NCBI RefSeq assembly: GCF_000633935.1
Contig: NZ_KK214998.1
Span: forward strand, 472,046 to 536,045
Direction of reading: 5' to 3'
Length of the DNA stretch: 64,000 nucleotides
DNA from: Ectothiorhodospira haloalkaliphila ATCC 51935
GTDB lineage: Bacteria > Pseudomonadota > Gammaproteobacteria > Ectothiorhodospirales > Ectothiorhodospiraceae
In this document: in pieces, positions 42,118-51,071 of the stretch
Layout: the number at the start of each line of letters is the position of its first letter
How positions within the stretch are numbered: the stretch's first letter is position 1
The notes under the pieces: model-generated
The model's database searches: none
Told to the model about the DNA's origin: nothing
Seen by the model: only the letters and a program-made list of their open reading frames with translations
Made by a program: the position numbers and the translations under genes

Positions 42118-42891
42118 ATGATCACGAAAATCCGACTGACCCACTGCCTCATTACGGTGCTGTGTCTGCTTGTCCTTTCTCCTTTGGCGACCGCAAGCGA
42201 TTTGAGAATTGCCACCGCCGCCAACTTTCTGGGCACGCTTCAGGAACTCACCGCCCGCTACGAGGAACAGACCGGGCATCGCTTCAGCATCAGCAGCGGG
42301 TCATCCGGGGCGCTGTACGCGCAAATCACCAATGGAGCGCCCTTCGATCTGTTCTTCTCCGCCGATGTGCTGCGTGCCCAAACCCTGGTGAGTGACGGGT
42401 TGGCGCATGAAGACTCCCGGTTCACCTATGCTCTGGGGGTGCCGGTCCTGTGGTCCAGCCGGCAGGATTGGCTGCAGGACCCGGAAGCGGTACTGACGGA
42501 GGGAGAGTATCGTTTTCTTTCCATCCCCAATCCGCGTAATGCGCCCTATGGGGTTGCGGCTCAGCAGATCCTGGAAACCCTGGGTGTCTGGGACAGGTTG
42601 AACGCAGAGGGCCGTCTGATCCGTGCACAAAATCTCACGCAGGTCTACGCCCAGACCGGATCCGGCGCCGCTGAGCTGGGATTCCTGGCGCTTTCACAGG
42701 TCAAGGATGCCTCGGGGAACATCCCCGGTTCCTACTGGATTCCACCGGCGGAACTGTTCGATCCCATTGAACAGCAGGCCGTCATCCTGAAGCGGGCGGG
42801 CGATCTGGAGGTGGCCCGGGACTTCATGGCCTGGATGCGGGGCGAGGATGCCGCCCGGATCATCGAGGCCGCCGGTTACGCGGTCCCCTGA
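42118..42891 (+). CDS. modA: Molybdate ABC transporter, periplasmic binding protein
   Basis: ModA captures molybdate or tungstate in the periplasm. From the ATG at 42118 the 257-residue protein has a clear signal peptide (basic MITKIRLTHC, hydrophobic core, cut near LATASD). The mature part starts LRIATAANFLGTLQELTARYEEQTG, then SSGSSGALYAQITNGAPFDLFFSAD and PNPRNAPYG, the usual oxyanion-binding serines and family motifs. It begins the modABC-nifQ run. Confidence 0.93.
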   Translation: MITKIRLTHCLITVLCLLVLSPLATASDLRIATAANFLGTLQELTARYEEQTGHRFSISSGSSGALYAQITNGAPFDLFFSADVLRAQTLVSDGLAHEDSRFTYALGVPVLWSSRQDWLQDPEAVLTEGEYRFLSIPNPRNAPYGVAAQQILETLGVWDRLNAEGRLIRAQNLTQVYAQTGSGAAELGFLALSQVKDASGNIPGSYWIPPAELFDPIEQQAVILKRAGDLEVARDFMAWMRGEDAARIIEAAGYAVP

Positions 42892-42912
42892 TCCAGCGGG
42901 AACCCCGGACAC

Positions 42913-43602
42913 ATGCTTGGCATCAGCGACAGTGACCTGACCGCCCTGTGGATCACCCTCAAGCTGGCGGTGATCAGCACCAGTATCCTCATGGTGCTGA
43001 GTGCCCCGCTGGCCTGGTGGCTGGCCCACACCCGGTGGCGGGGCAAGGTGATGATCGAGGCGCTGGTGGCCATGCCGCTGGTGCTGCCGCCCACGGTGAT
43101 GGGCTTTTACCTGCTGGTTCTGCTGGGGCCGCGGGGCGCCGTGGGGGGCTTTCTGGAGGATATCGGGGTGGGGCATCTGGCCTTCACCTTCACCGGTCTG
43201 GTGATCGGCTCCATGATCTATTCACTGCCGTTCGTGGTGCAGCCCCTGCAGAATGCCTTTGCTGCCACCGGGGGGCGCGTACTGGAGACGGCGGCCACCC
43301 TCAGGGCCAGTCCCCTGGACCGTTTTCTGACGGTGGTGCTCCCCCTGGCGCGACGGGGCATCCTCACCGCAGCGGTGCTCTCGTTTGCCCATACTCTTGG
43401 GGAATTCGGCATGATCCTGATGATCGGCGGCAACATCCCTGGCCAGACGCAAGTGGCCTCCATCGCCATCTACGATCACGTGGAAGCCATGGACTATGCC
43501 TCGGCCCATGCCCTGTCCCTGCTGTTGGTGGTGCTGGCGTTCCTCCTGTTGATGAGCGTGTATGGGCTTAATCGACGCTTCAAGGTCGTGGGGGTGGCGT
43601 GA
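42913..43602 (+). CDS. modB: Molybdate ABC transporter permease
   Basis: A 229-residue inner-membrane permease with about five spans. The cytosolic coupling loop holds the EAA-like ETAATLRASPLDRFLTVVLPLARRGI, and AMPLVLPPTVMGFYLLVLLG and FAHTLGEFGMILMIGGNIPG are ModB marks. The stop overlaps the modC ATG as TGATG. Confidence 0.95.
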   Translation: MLGISDSDLTALWITLKLAVISTSILMVLSAPLAWWLAHTRWRGKVMIEALVAMPLVLPPTVMGFYLLVLLGPRGAVGGFLEDIGVGHLAFTFTGLVIGSMIYSLPFVVQPLQNAFAATGGRVLETAATLRASPLDRFLTVVLPLARRGILTAAVLSFAHTLGEFGMILMIGGNIPGQTQVASIAIYDHVEAMDYASAHALSLLLVVLAFLLLMSVYGLNRRFKVVGVA

Positions 43603-44669
43603 TGAGCATCCATGCACGATTTTTCCTGGATCGCGGCGACTTCACCCTGGATGTGGACCTGGAGATCCCCGGACGAGGCGTGACCGCCCTGTTCGGTCGC
43701 TCCGGTTCCGGCAAGACCACGGTGCTGCGCTGTCTGGCGGGTCTGGAACGTATTCGTGAGGCCCGACTCACCTTCAACGGCGAGACCTGGCAGGATGACA
43801 CTCAGTGGTTGCCCGTACACAAGCGACCCCTGGGTTATGTCTTTCAGGAGGCCAGTCTTTTCCCCCATCTCAGGGTACGGGACAACCTGCTCTACGGCTT
43901 CAAGCGCCTGGCCCCCGAGCAGCGCCGTCTGGAGCTGGACGAGGTGGCGAACCTGCTGGGTCTTGCGGATCTGCTGGCACGCTATCCGGATGAGCTTTCC
44001 GGAGGTCAGCGTCAGCGAGTTTCGATTGGCCGGGCGCTGCTCACCAGCCCGCGGTTGTTGCTCATGGATGAGCCCATGGCCTCACTGGATGTGACCAGCA
44101 AGGGGGAGATCCTGCCGTATCTGGAGCGGCTGCGGGATGAGTTGTCCATCCCGGTGGTTTATGTGAGCCACTCCATCGAGGAGGTGGCCCGCCTGGCGGA
44201 TCACATGGTGCTGATGGAGAATGGGCGCGCCCTGGCACAGGGACCGTTGCAGACCCTGCTCACCCGCACGGACCTGCCCCTGGCCCACAGCGAGCAGGCC
44301 TCGGCGGTGATCCAGGGCACGGTGGCTGCCCATCACGCGGATGATCACCTCACGGAGCTGGCCTTTTCCGGCGGCCGGCTGTTGGTCTCCCAGCAGGACC
44401 GGCCCATCGGTGCCCCCTTGAGGGTGCGCATCCTGGCAAGGGATGTGTCCGTGGCCCTGAATCGCCCGGATTCCAGTAGTGTGCTCAACCCGATTCCGGT
44501 CAGGATCACGCAGATCAGTGACGATCCCCATCCCGGACATGTCATCCTGAACCTGGTGGTGGGGGATTATCAGTTGTTGGCCCGGATCAGCGCGCGCTCT
44601 CGCAGGCAACTGGACCTGTCCCCCGGACAGTCCGTGTGGGCGATGGTCAAGGGGGTTGCTGTCGCATGA
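43602..44669 (+). CDS. modC: Molybdate ABC transporter ATP-binding protein
   Basis: The 355-residue ATPase has Walker A GRSGSGKTT near residue 33, Q-loop YVFQEASLFPHL, signature LSGGQRQRVSIGRAL near 130, Walker B LLLMDEPMASLD and the H-loop VSHS. The C-terminal third (about 285-352) is a TOBE/MOP domain that binds molybdate and gives feedback inhibition. It starts within the modB stop. Confidence 0.95.
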   Translation: MSIHARFFLDRGDFTLDVDLEIPGRGVTALFGRSGSGKTTVLRCLAGLERIREARLTFNGETWQDDTQWLPVHKRPLGYVFQEASLFPHLRVRDNLLYGFKRLAPEQRRLELDEVANLLGLADLLARYPDELSGGQRQRVSIGRALLTSPRLLLMDEPMASLDVTSKGEILPYLERLRDELSIPVVYVSHSIEEVARLADHMVLMENGRALAQGPLQTLLTRTDLPLAHSEQASAVIQGTVAAHHADDHLTELAFSGGRLLVSQQDRPIGAPLRVRILARDVSVALNRPDSSSVLNPIPVRITQISDDPHPGHVILNLVVGDYQLLARISARSRRQLDLSPGQSVWAMVKGVAVA

Positions 44670-44736
44670 GTGTCGCGATCCCATTATCCATGACCGAAGG
44701 GGCTCTGGAATCAACCAGGGCCGACGAGGTTCCGTC

Positions 44737-45336
44737 ATGACTTCAACCTCTCAAGTGCATGCCCGCCCCAACACTCAAAGACGTGACCGCTTGCTGGCAT
44801 TGCCCGGGCGGGGCGATCCGTTCGACCGTCATGTGTTGTCCTGTGCCCTGGTGGTGGCCATGGAAGACGTGGAGCAGGCACAGGCCCCTTGCCTGCACGC
44901 CAGCCTGGGGTTGCATGCCGACAGCCTGAGCCGCCTGCTGGATCAGTGTTTTCCCGGCCTGGAGCCACTGGAGCCAGGGGTTACCCGGGAAGGTGATACG
45001 GGCGAGGGCGCCATCGAGGAGGCGGACCTTCGCTGCTTGCTGCTTGAGCATGCTTCGCATCAGGGCGAGGTGACCACGTGGCTGGCGCATATCGTCGCGC
45101 GTCGCGCCCTCAAGCCAGGCCATCTGTGGCAAGGTCTGGGGCTTGACGAGCGCTCGGAGCTCTCCCGGTTGATGACACGACATTTTGCTACCCTGGCACA
45201 ACAGAATATCCACAACATGCGCTGGAAGAAGTTCTTCTATCGTCAGCTATGCGGCCGGGAAGGCATACCCATCTGCAAGTCCCCCGTGTGTGGTGATTGC
45301 CCGGATTACCGGGCGTGTTTTGTGTGCGATGAGTAG
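44737..45336 (+). CDS. nifQ: NifQ-like molybdenum protein
   Basis: A 199-residue protein whose C-terminus has the NifQ cysteine motif C-x4-C-x2-C-x5-C (CKSPVCGDCPDYRAC), preceded by the conserved MRWKKFFYRQLCGREG. In diazotrophs NifQ carries a Mo-Fe-S cluster and hands molybdenum to NifEN/NifH for FeMo-cofactor synthesis. The region before (residues 70-160) is helical, with loose similarity to the family. It lies 67 bp after modC, which brings in molybdate, so the unit is a molybdenum uptake and delivery set. No other nif gene is in the window. Start at 44737 with GAGGT before it. Confidence 0.82.
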   Translation: MTSTSQVHARPNTQRRDRLLALPGRGDPFDRHVLSCALVVAMEDVEQAQAPCLHASLGLHADSLSRLLDQCFPGLEPLEPGVTREGDTGEGAIEEADLRCLLLEHASHQGEVTTWLAHIVARRALKPGHLWQGLGLDERSELSRLMTRHFATLAQQNIHNMRWKKFFYRQLCGREGIPICKSPVCGDCPDYRACFVCDE

Positions 45337-45348
45337 TCCCAGGTTCCC

Positions 45349-46584
45349 ATGAATCCCCATCGAGACGTCCTGCTGCATTGTTTCCGCGAGGCCCTGGAGG
45401 CCGTGAACGGCGAGGAAGTCGTGCGGCGGCAGTTGGTCATCAACAAGCCGAAGGGTGCGGTGCACGCAGTGGCCATCGGCAAGGCGGCCGCCGCCATGGC
45501 TCAGGGGGCACGGGCAGGGCTGGGTGGCAAACTCAAGCGAGCACTGGTGATCACCCGTCATGGGCATGGTGATGAAGCCCTGTCTCGTGATGGGCGTTTC
45601 TTGTGCCTGGAATCAGACCACCCGCTGCCCGGTGAGGCCAGCCTGGCGGCGGGGGGGCGGTTGCTGGCGTTCATCGAGGAAACGCCGCCCGATGCATGCC
45701 TGTTGTTTCTCATCAGCGGCGGCACGTCCAGCCTGGTGGAGGCGTTGCCCGAGGGGATGACCCTGGCGGACTTGCAACGCCTCAATGGCTGGCTACTGGG
45801 ATCCGGGCTGGCCATCCAGGCCATGAACCGGGTGCGAAGCGGGTTCTCCCGCATCAAGGCCGGCCGTTTACGGGAGTATCTGGGGCCGCGTCCCGCCGAG
45901 GTCTGGTTGATCTCGGACGTGCCCGGCAATGACCCCGCGGTGATCGGCTCGGGCCTGCTCACGCCGCCCCGGGAACCCTCGCCGTTGCCCACCCTGCCCG
46001 CCGGTCTGTCGGAGATGGTGCACCGGGCGATGGCCGCCCATGCCACGCCGTCACCTTCCGCCCCCTCGGTGCCCGCCCGGGTGCTGGCCACACTGGAGGA
46101 TGCCTGTCGCGCAGCCGGGGATGCAGCACGCCAGCGGCATTGTCCTGTCACCGTTCATGGCGAGTTCCTGAAGGGTGAGGCCGCCGAGCGGGGTGCGGCC
46201 CTGGCCCACTGGTTGATGCACGAGGGCAGGGCCACTCCTGGGGTGCATGTCTGGGGCGGCGAGACCACGGTCACCCTGCCGGAGAACCCGGGGCAGGGCG
46301 GACGCAATCAGCACCTGGCCCTGGCGGCGGCAAGGGTGTTGTCCGGTTGCCCGTATGTGACCCTGTTGGCGGCGGGCACGGATGGCTCTGATGGCGTCAC
46401 GAGTGCCACCGGCGCCCTGGTGGACGGTGGCACCTGGGAGCGCATCCGCGCTCACGGCCTTGATCCGGACCAGGCCCTGTCCACCGCCAACGCCCACCCC
46501 TGCCTCCAGGCCTCAGGCGACCTCCTGGAGACCGGTCCCACCGGCACCAACGTCATGGACCTGGTGATCGCCCACATCTCCTGA
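45349..46584 (+). CDS. Glycerate 2-kinase (MOFRL family)
   Basis: A 411-residue enzyme of the GckA/TtuD glycerate kinase family, which phosphorylates D-glycerate at C2 in glyoxylate, serine-cycle or tartrate metabolism. The N-terminal domain has AVAIGKAAAAMAQGA, ESDHPLPGEASLAAGGRLL and LISGGTSSLVEALPEG. The MOFRL domain is the C-terminal part: VWGGETTVTLPENPGQGGRN and AAGTDGSDGVTSATGALVD. It starts 12 bp after nifQ on the same strand, though the link looks accidental. Recycling of photorespiratory-type glycolate/glycerate would be one role. Confidence 0.92.
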   Translation: MNPHRDVLLHCFREALEAVNGEEVVRRQLVINKPKGAVHAVAIGKAAAAMAQGARAGLGGKLKRALVITRHGHGDEALSRDGRFLCLESDHPLPGEASLAAGGRLLAFIEETPPDACLLFLISGGTSSLVEALPEGMTLADLQRLNGWLLGSGLAIQAMNRVRSGFSRIKAGRLREYLGPRPAEVWLISDVPGNDPAVIGSGLLTPPREPSPLPTLPAGLSEMVHRAMAAHATPSPSAPSVPARVLATLEDACRAAGDAARQRHCPVTVHGEFLKGEAAERGAALAHWLMHEGRATPGVHVWGGETTVTLPENPGQGGRNQHLALAAARVLSGCPYVTLLAAGTDGSDGVTSATGALVDGGTWERIRAHGLDPDQALSTANAHPCLQASGDLLETGPTGTNVMDLVIAHIS

Positions 46585-46590
46585 GCCTTT

Positions 46591-46855
46591 GTGGGAGCTT
46601 ACGCCCTTTGTGGGAGCGGCCCTCGGCCGCGAATGCCTTTCTCCACCGAAAGCCATCAAAGCGTCCGAACCTTGGCGGGGGGTGTGCCTGGGAGCGGGTG
46701 TTCGCCGCATGGATGCGGCGATCAAGCCTACAGGGAGGTATTCACGGCGTCCCGCGGACAGGCACACCCCCCGCCAAGGTTCTGCACCCCGGTGCCAAGC
46801 CCTGGGGGCGGTGGTGACCGGAGCCGCAGCATTCCCGGCCGAGGGCCGCTCCCAC
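46591..46855. repeat. Nested inverted-repeat element (265 bp)
   Basis: Outer arms 46610-46636 and 46829-46855 are complementary at 26 of 27 positions and begin GTGGGAGCGGCCCTCGGCC. Inside, 46667-46690 and 46759-46782 are a perfect 24-bp inverted repeat containing CTTGGCGGGGGGTGTGCC. At the centre, CGCCGCAT/ATGCGGCG (46703-46720) is an 8-bp hairpin. A partial GTGGGAGC copy lies at 46591. It fills the gap between convergent glycerate kinase and lpxH. The outer arm is shared with 34014-34098. No open frame of its own and no clear target duplication are visible. Confidence 0.8.
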
Positions 46856-46888
46856 GGGGGGCTGCTCTCATTGGGGGCGCGGGGGGTA

Positions 46889-47608
46889 TCAGATTTCCTG
46901 CAGTGCCATCCCCTGCGGCGTGCAGGTCAGTACGCCACCATCGCCGTACCAGTCCGGGAGCACGATGCGGCGGGCCGGGTGGCCGTCCAGTTCGAAATCG
47001 TGCACGGCGGGGCGGTGGGTGTGGCCGTGGATGAGGGTGTGTACGCCGTTGCGGCGCAGGGCATCCTCGACTGCGCCCGGATTCACGTCCGTGATCCGGT
47101 CGGACTTGCTTCGGGTGGAGGCCTGGCTCTGGGCGCGCATGGCCTCGGCCTCCGCATGGCGCTCTGCCAGTGGGCGGGCCAGAAAGGCCGACTGCCACTG
47201 ACAGGTGCGCACCATGCGACGAAATTGCATGTATTCCTCATCGTCGGTGCACAGGCTGTCGCCGTGCATCAGCAGCACGGGAGTGCCATAGAGATCCACG
47301 ACGGTCTCCGTCTCCAGCAGCGTGCAGCCGCAACGCTCGGCAAAGGCCTCGCCCACCAGGAAATCCCGGTTGCCATGGGCGAAATACACCGGCAGACCCT
47401 CACGGCTCAGCCGATGCAGGATGTCGAGAATTTTATCCAGGTGCGGCGCGGGATCATCATCGCCGATCCAGTATTCGAACAGATCACCCAGTATATAAAG
47501 CGCGTCAGACCCGGGAGCCCGCTCGGTAAGAAACCGGGCGAACTGCTCCAGGGTGCGTGGACGATCCCTGTCCAGGTGCAGATCGGAAATGAACAGCGTT
47601 TGAGGCAC
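46889..47608 (-). CDS. lpxH: UDP-2,3-diacylglucosamine diphosphatase
   Basis: LpxH removes UMP from UDP-diacylglucosamine to give lipid X in lipid A synthesis, at the inner face of the membrane. The 239-residue metallophosphoesterase has FISDLHLD, LGDLFEYWIGDD, AHGNRDFLVGE and GHTHRPAVHD, the complete metal ligand set, plus DYFEW-type LPDWYGDGG. The start is a GTG at 47608. It lies 9 bp after ppiA and is likely cotranscribed, as in many gammaproteobacteria. Confidence 0.96.
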   Translation of the reverse strand: MPQTLFISDLHLDRDRPRTLEQFARFLTERAPGSDALYILGDLFEYWIGDDDPAPHLDKILDILHRLSREGLPVYFAHGNRDFLVGEAFAERCGCTLLETETVVDLYGTPVLLMHGDSLCTDDEEYMQFRRMVRTCQWQSAFLARPLAERHAEAEAMRAQSQASTRSKSDRITDVNPGAVEDALRRNGVHTLIHGHTHRPAVHDFELDGHPARRIVLPDWYGDGGVLTCTPQGMALQEI

Positions 47609-47617
47609 CGGGCAGGC

Positions 47618-48199
47618 TTACTGCTCGGTCACGCTATTGAGCACGATGGGCTCCTTGGGCACGTCCTGATGCATACCCTGACTGCCGGTGGGCACCGCCA
47701 CGATACTTTCGACCACGTCCATGCCCTCCACCACCTTGCCGAACACGGCATAGCCCCAACCCTGGGGCGTCTCGGCGGTGAAGTCCAGGAAGCGGTTGTG
47801 CTCCACGTTGATGAAGAACTGCGCCGTGGCGGAGTGGGGGTTGGGGGTGCGGGCCATGGCCAGCGTGCCCACCTCGTTGCTCAGGCCGTTATTGGCCTCG
47901 TTGCGAATGGGATCGCGGGTGGGCTTTTGCTGCATGTCCGGGGTGAAGCCGCCACCCTGCACCATGAACCCAGGGATCACCCGGTGAAAGATGGTGCCGT
48001 CGTAGAAGCCGTCGCGCACATAGGCCAGGAAGTTCTCGACCGTTTCGGGTGCCTTGTCCGCGTAGAGTTCCAGGACCAGGGTGCCCTTGGTCGTTTCAAT
48101 CTGGACCTTGGGGTTGTCGGTTTCGGCCATCACTTGGTTTCCCATGGTTAAGGACAGCAGCGCCAGGAGCGCTACACACTGTCGGATCATTGATTTCAT
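47618..48199 (-). CDS. ppiA: Periplasmic peptidyl-prolyl cis-trans isomerase (cyclophilin)
   Basis: A 193-residue cyclophilin with a signal peptide (MKSMIRQ, hydrophobic core, cut near QVMAE). The mature domain has the bacterial active-site motif [20 protein letters not shown], then [18 protein letters not shown] and [19 protein letters not shown]. It speeds prolyl isomerisation in envelope proteins. The export signal separates it from cytosolic PpiB. It is divergent from cysS. Confidence 0.92.
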   Translation of the reverse strand: MKSMIRQCVALLALLSLTMGNQVMAETDNPKVQIETTKGTLVLELYADKAPETVENFLAYVRDGFYDGTIFHRVIPGFMVQGGGFTPDMQQKPTRDPIRNEANNGLSNEVGTLAMARTPNPHSATAQFFINVEHNRFLDFTAETPQGWGYAVFGKVVEGMDVVESIVAVPTGSQGMHQDVPKEPIVLNSVTEQ

Positions 48200-48324
48200 G
48201 CGATTTTGTCCGTCGGGGTTACCCGTTGGTGTTCGGTGATGATAGCCGTTGCAGGCGTCCCGGGAAAGTTCGCCCCGCCCTGACGGGGTGTGGAGCGGTC
48301 CTTACCGGGCTTCGCGGCCGGCCT

Positions 48325-48353
48325 TTCTGGTGTATCGTGGGGCTTGGTATGCT
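48325..48353 (+). promoter_or_regulatory. cysS promoter candidate
   Basis: TTCTGG, a 17-bp spacer and TATGCT with an upstream TGG (extended -10), 39 bases before the cysS ATG. Confidence 0.4.
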
Positions 48354-48391
48354 TTGCTGCCTGCCCCATTCTGATCTGCCAGACCTGTGAC

Positions 48392-49777
48392 ATGCTGAAC
48401 ATATACAACACCCTCACCCGCCGCAAAGAACCCTTCAAGTCCATGGAAACGGGCCGGGTGCGCATGTATGTGTGTGGCATGACCGTGTACGACTACTGCC
48501 ACCTGGGCCACGCGCGGGTCCTGGTGGTCTTCGATATCGTCTATCGCTACCTCAAGGCCCTGGGCTATGAGGTGACCTATATCCGCAACATCACGGACAT
48601 CGACGACAAGATCATTCGCCGCGCCGCGGAGAACGGGGAGGGGATCGAAGCCCTCACGGATCGGTTCATCCAGGCCATGCACGAGGACGCCGAGGCCCTG
48701 GGGGTGTTGCGGCCCACGGCCGAGCCACGAGCCACGGAGCACGTGCACGAGATCCTGCACATGATCCAGCGCCTCATGGAACGCGGCTACGCCTATCAGG
48801 GCGATAATCGGGACGTGTACTACAGCGTGTCCCGCTTCGAGGATTACGGCAAGCTCTCCGGCAAGCGCCTGGAAGACCTGCGCGCTGGCGAGCGGGTGGC
48901 TCAGGATGAGGCCAAGCGCGACCCCATGGATTTCGTTCTGTGGAAGGCGGCGAAACCCGGTGAGCCCGCCTGGGACTCGCCCTGGGGCGCGGGGCGTCCG
49001 GGCTGGCACATCGAGTGCTCGGCCATGTCCACACATTTCCTTGGCAATCACTTCGACATCCACGGCGGCGGGCAGGACCTGCAGTTCCCCCACCACGAGA
49101 ACGAGATCGCCCAGAGCGAAGCGGCCACCTGCGAGCACTTCGTCAACTACTGGATGCACAACGGCTTTGTGCGGGTGGACGAAGAGAAGATGTCCAAGTC
49201 CCTGGGTAATTTCTTCACCGTGCGCCAGGTGCTGGAGCACTACCGGCCCGAAGTGGTGCGGTATTTCATCCTGGGCAGCCATTACCGTAGTCCGCTGAAC
49301 TACAACGACGAGGCCCTGGAAAGCGCCCGCAACGGCCTGTCGCGTCTGTATACGGCCCTGAGAGGGGTCCCGGTCCAGCCGGTTGAAGATGGCGGCGCCG
49401 AATACCGTGCCCGTTTCCATGCGGCCATGGCCGACGACTTCAACACACCCGTGGCCCTGGCGGTGCTGTTCGATCTGGCCCATGAGATCAACCGGCTGCG
49501 CCAGGAGCAGTTGGATGAGGCGGCCAGTCTGGCTGGGCTGCTCAAGGAACTGGGCGCCACGCTCGGAATTCTGGAGTCGGACCCGGAGGCCTTCCTCAAG
49601 GGGGGCGGTTCCGATGAGGGTCCCGACGAGGCCGGGATTGAAGAGCGCATCCAGGCCCGCCTGGAGGCCCGCAAGCGCAAGGATTTTGCCGAGGCGGATC
49701 GCATTCGCGACGAACTCAAGGCCCAGGGAGTCATCCTGGAGGACGGCCCGGGCGGGACCACCTGGCGTCGCGAATGA
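48392..49777 (+). CDS. cysS: Cysteinyl-tRNA synthetase
   Basis: CysS charges tRNA-Cys. The 461-residue class I synthetase shows [17 protein letters not shown] (zinc cysteine and HIGH-type motif near residue 37), the [14 protein letters not shown] zinc and adenylate segment, [11 protein letters not shown] and the KMSKS loop [11 protein letters not shown] near 268. The C-terminal end carries the DALR-type helical part and [20 protein letters not shown] at 48392 is chosen, since upstream frame is unconserved. Confidence 0.97.
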   Translation: MLNIYNTLTRRKEPFKSMETGRVRMYVCGMTVYDYCHLGHARVLVVFDIVYRYLKALGYEVTYIRNITDIDDKIIRRAAENGEGIEALTDRFIQAMHEDAEALGVLRPTAEPRATEHVHEILHMIQRLMERGYAYQGDNRDVYYSVSRFEDYGKLSGKRLEDLRAGERVAQDEAKRDPMDFVLWKAAKPGEPAWDSPWGAGRPGWHIECSAMSTHFLGNHFDIHGGGQDLQFPHHENEIAQSEAATCEHFVNYWMHNGFVRVDEEKMSKSLGNFFTVRQVLEHYRPEVVRYFILGSHYRSPLNYNDEALESARNGLSRLYTALRGVPVQPVEDGGAEYRARFHAAMADDFNTPVALAVLFDLAHEINRLRQEQLDEAASLAGLLKELGATLGILESDPEAFLKGGGSDEGPDEAGIEERIQARLEARKRKDFAEADRIRDELKAQGVILEDGPGGTTWRRE

Positions 49778-49870
49778 TGGGCACGCGATGCCCGGGTCGG
49801 GATGGTTGGACTAGAGCGCCATAGAATGGGAAAATCGCAGCAACACTCCCACCCCCCAGGATGACCCCCG

Positions 49871-50743
49871 ATGCCTGCGCAGATCATCGATGGCCGCGCC
49901 ATTGCCAAAACCGTTCAAGAAGAGGTCCGCCAGGCGGTGGAGGTGCGCGTGGCAGCAGGCCGTCGCGTACCCGGCCTCGCGGTGGTGCTGGTGGGGGAGG
50001 ATCCGGCCTCACATGTCTATGTGCGCAACAAGCGCCGCACCTGCGAGGCCATTGGCATGGTCTCCCAGTACTTCGAGTTGCCGGACAATGTTTCGCTGGG
50101 CGATCTGCTGGACGTGATCGATGACCTCAATGCCGATCCCAATATTGACGGCATTCTGGTGCAGTTGCCGCTGCCCCGGCACATCGACCCCGAGCAGGTG
50201 ATCGAGCGCATCGACCCCGCCAAGGACGTGGACGGGTTTCACCCCTACAACATGGGCCGTCTGGCCCTGCGTGTGCCCCGGTTACGGCCCTGTACTCCTT
50301 ATGGTGTGAAACGACTGCTGGACGAAACCGGCGAGACCTACAAGGGGCGTCACGGCGTGATCATCGGGGCCTCCAACATCGTCGGTCGCCCCATGGCCCT
50401 GGAGCTGATGCTGGCCGGGGCCACGGTCACGGTGTGTCATCGCTTCACCCACGACATGCAGCTGCATGTGGGGCGGGCGGATATCCTGGTGGCCGCTGCG
50501 GGGCGTCCGGGCCTGATTCAGGGCGACTGGATCCGCGAGGGTGCCACGGTGATCGACGTGGGTATCAATCGCCAGGAGGATGGCAGCCTGGTGGGGGATG
50601 TGCAGTTCGAGGCGGCGGCGGAGCGTGCTGCCTGGATCACGCCCGTGCCAGGTGGGGTGGGTCCCATGACCGTGGCCATGCTCATGAAGAACACCCTGCA
50701 GGCCTGTGAGGCCTCGGAGAAGGCGGGTATCTGTTTCTCGTGA
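49871..50743 (+). CDS. folD: Methylenetetrahydrofolate dehydrogenase / methenyl-THF cyclohydrolase
   Basis: FolD interconverts 5,10-methylene-, methenyl- and 10-formyl-THF with NADP. The 290-residue protein has the catalytic [14 protein letters not shown] (lysine and tyrosine), [21 protein letters not shown] and the NADP-binding [23 protein letters not shown]. The end [18 protein letters not shown] is standard. Single gene with its own ribosome-binding site. Confidence 0.97.
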   Translation: MPAQIIDGRAIAKTVQEEVRQAVEVRVAAGRRVPGLAVVLVGEDPASHVYVRNKRRTCEAIGMVSQYFELPDNVSLGDLLDVIDDLNADPNIDGILVQLPLPRHIDPEQVIERIDPAKDVDGFHPYNMGRLALRVPRLRPCTPYGVKRLLDETGETYKGRHGVIIGASNIVGRPMALELMLAGATVTVCHRFTHDMQLHVGRADILVAAAGRPGLIQGDWIREGATVIDVGINRQEDGSLVGDVQFEAAAERAAWITPVPGGVGPMTVAMLMKNTLQACEASEKAGICFS

Positions 50744-50767
50744 AATCCCGAGGTCATCACTGAGGCT

Positions 50768-50796
50768 TTGCATCGGCGCAAGGGCTTTGCTACAGT
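50768..50796 (+). promoter_or_regulatory. Promoter of the leuA leader
   Basis: TTGCAT, a 17-bp spacer and TACAGT. Transcription would begin near 50803, 18 bases before the leader peptide ATG. Confidence 0.5.
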
Positions 50797-50820
50797 CGTG
50801 ACCAAGAGGAATCGAAACAC

Positions 50821-50934
50821 ATGCGCCATCCCCAAGCACAATCCGGCCACCTCGTGAGCGTCCCGCCCCGGGACGCTTCGCTGGACCGTGCTTCCTGCCT
50901 GCCTCTGCTGACCCTGCTGCGACTGCCGCGCTAG
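50821..50934 (+). CDS. leuL: leuA leader peptide (attenuation)
   Basis: A 37-residue open frame that starts 18 bases after the predicted transcription start and has AAGAGGA before it. Its last 17 codons hold seven leucines, all CTG, ending in LPLLTLLRLPR before a TAG. This layout, a short peptide with a run of the end-product's codons just upstream of leuA, is that of classical amino acid attenuation, where scarcity of charged tRNA-Leu stalls the ribosome on the leucine codons. The coding part also holds a perfect 9-bp hairpin AGCGTCCCG/CGGGACGCT (50857-50877). Confidence 0.6.
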   Translation: MRHPQAQSGHLVSVPPRDASLDRASCLPLLTLLRLPR

Positions 50935-50935
50935 C

Positions 50936-50957
50936 GGCGACTCACTTCGCCTGGCGA
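50936..50957 (+). promoter_or_regulatory. Mutually exclusive hairpins after the leu leader peptide
   Basis: TCGCC (50947-50951) can pair upstream with GGCGA (50936-50940) or downstream with GGCGA (50953-50957). A ribosome stalled on the leucine codons would cover the first partner. A further GC-rich GGCCC/GGGCC hairpin lies at 50984-51001 before leuA, but without a T-run. The rest of the 137-bp gap to leuA has an isolated TAGAAT (51012-51017). Confidence 0.4.
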
Positions 50958-51071
50958 GGCCAAAACGCACCCCAACGCAGGAAAGACCGGCCCCAACCAG
51001 GGCCCGGGTCAGTGTAGAATTCCTACCCAAACACGCGGACGGCAGCGGCCGTTCCCTGGGAGTTCAGAGAC

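Noticed and set aside
46589-48151. 520-codon plus-strand frame across the inverted repeat, lpxH and ppiA
   Set aside because: It is antisense to two certain genes and starts in repeat DNA.
50518-51030. 170-codon minus-strand frame over the leuA leader
   Set aside because: It overlaps folD in antisense and has no motif; the plus-strand leader explains the region better.
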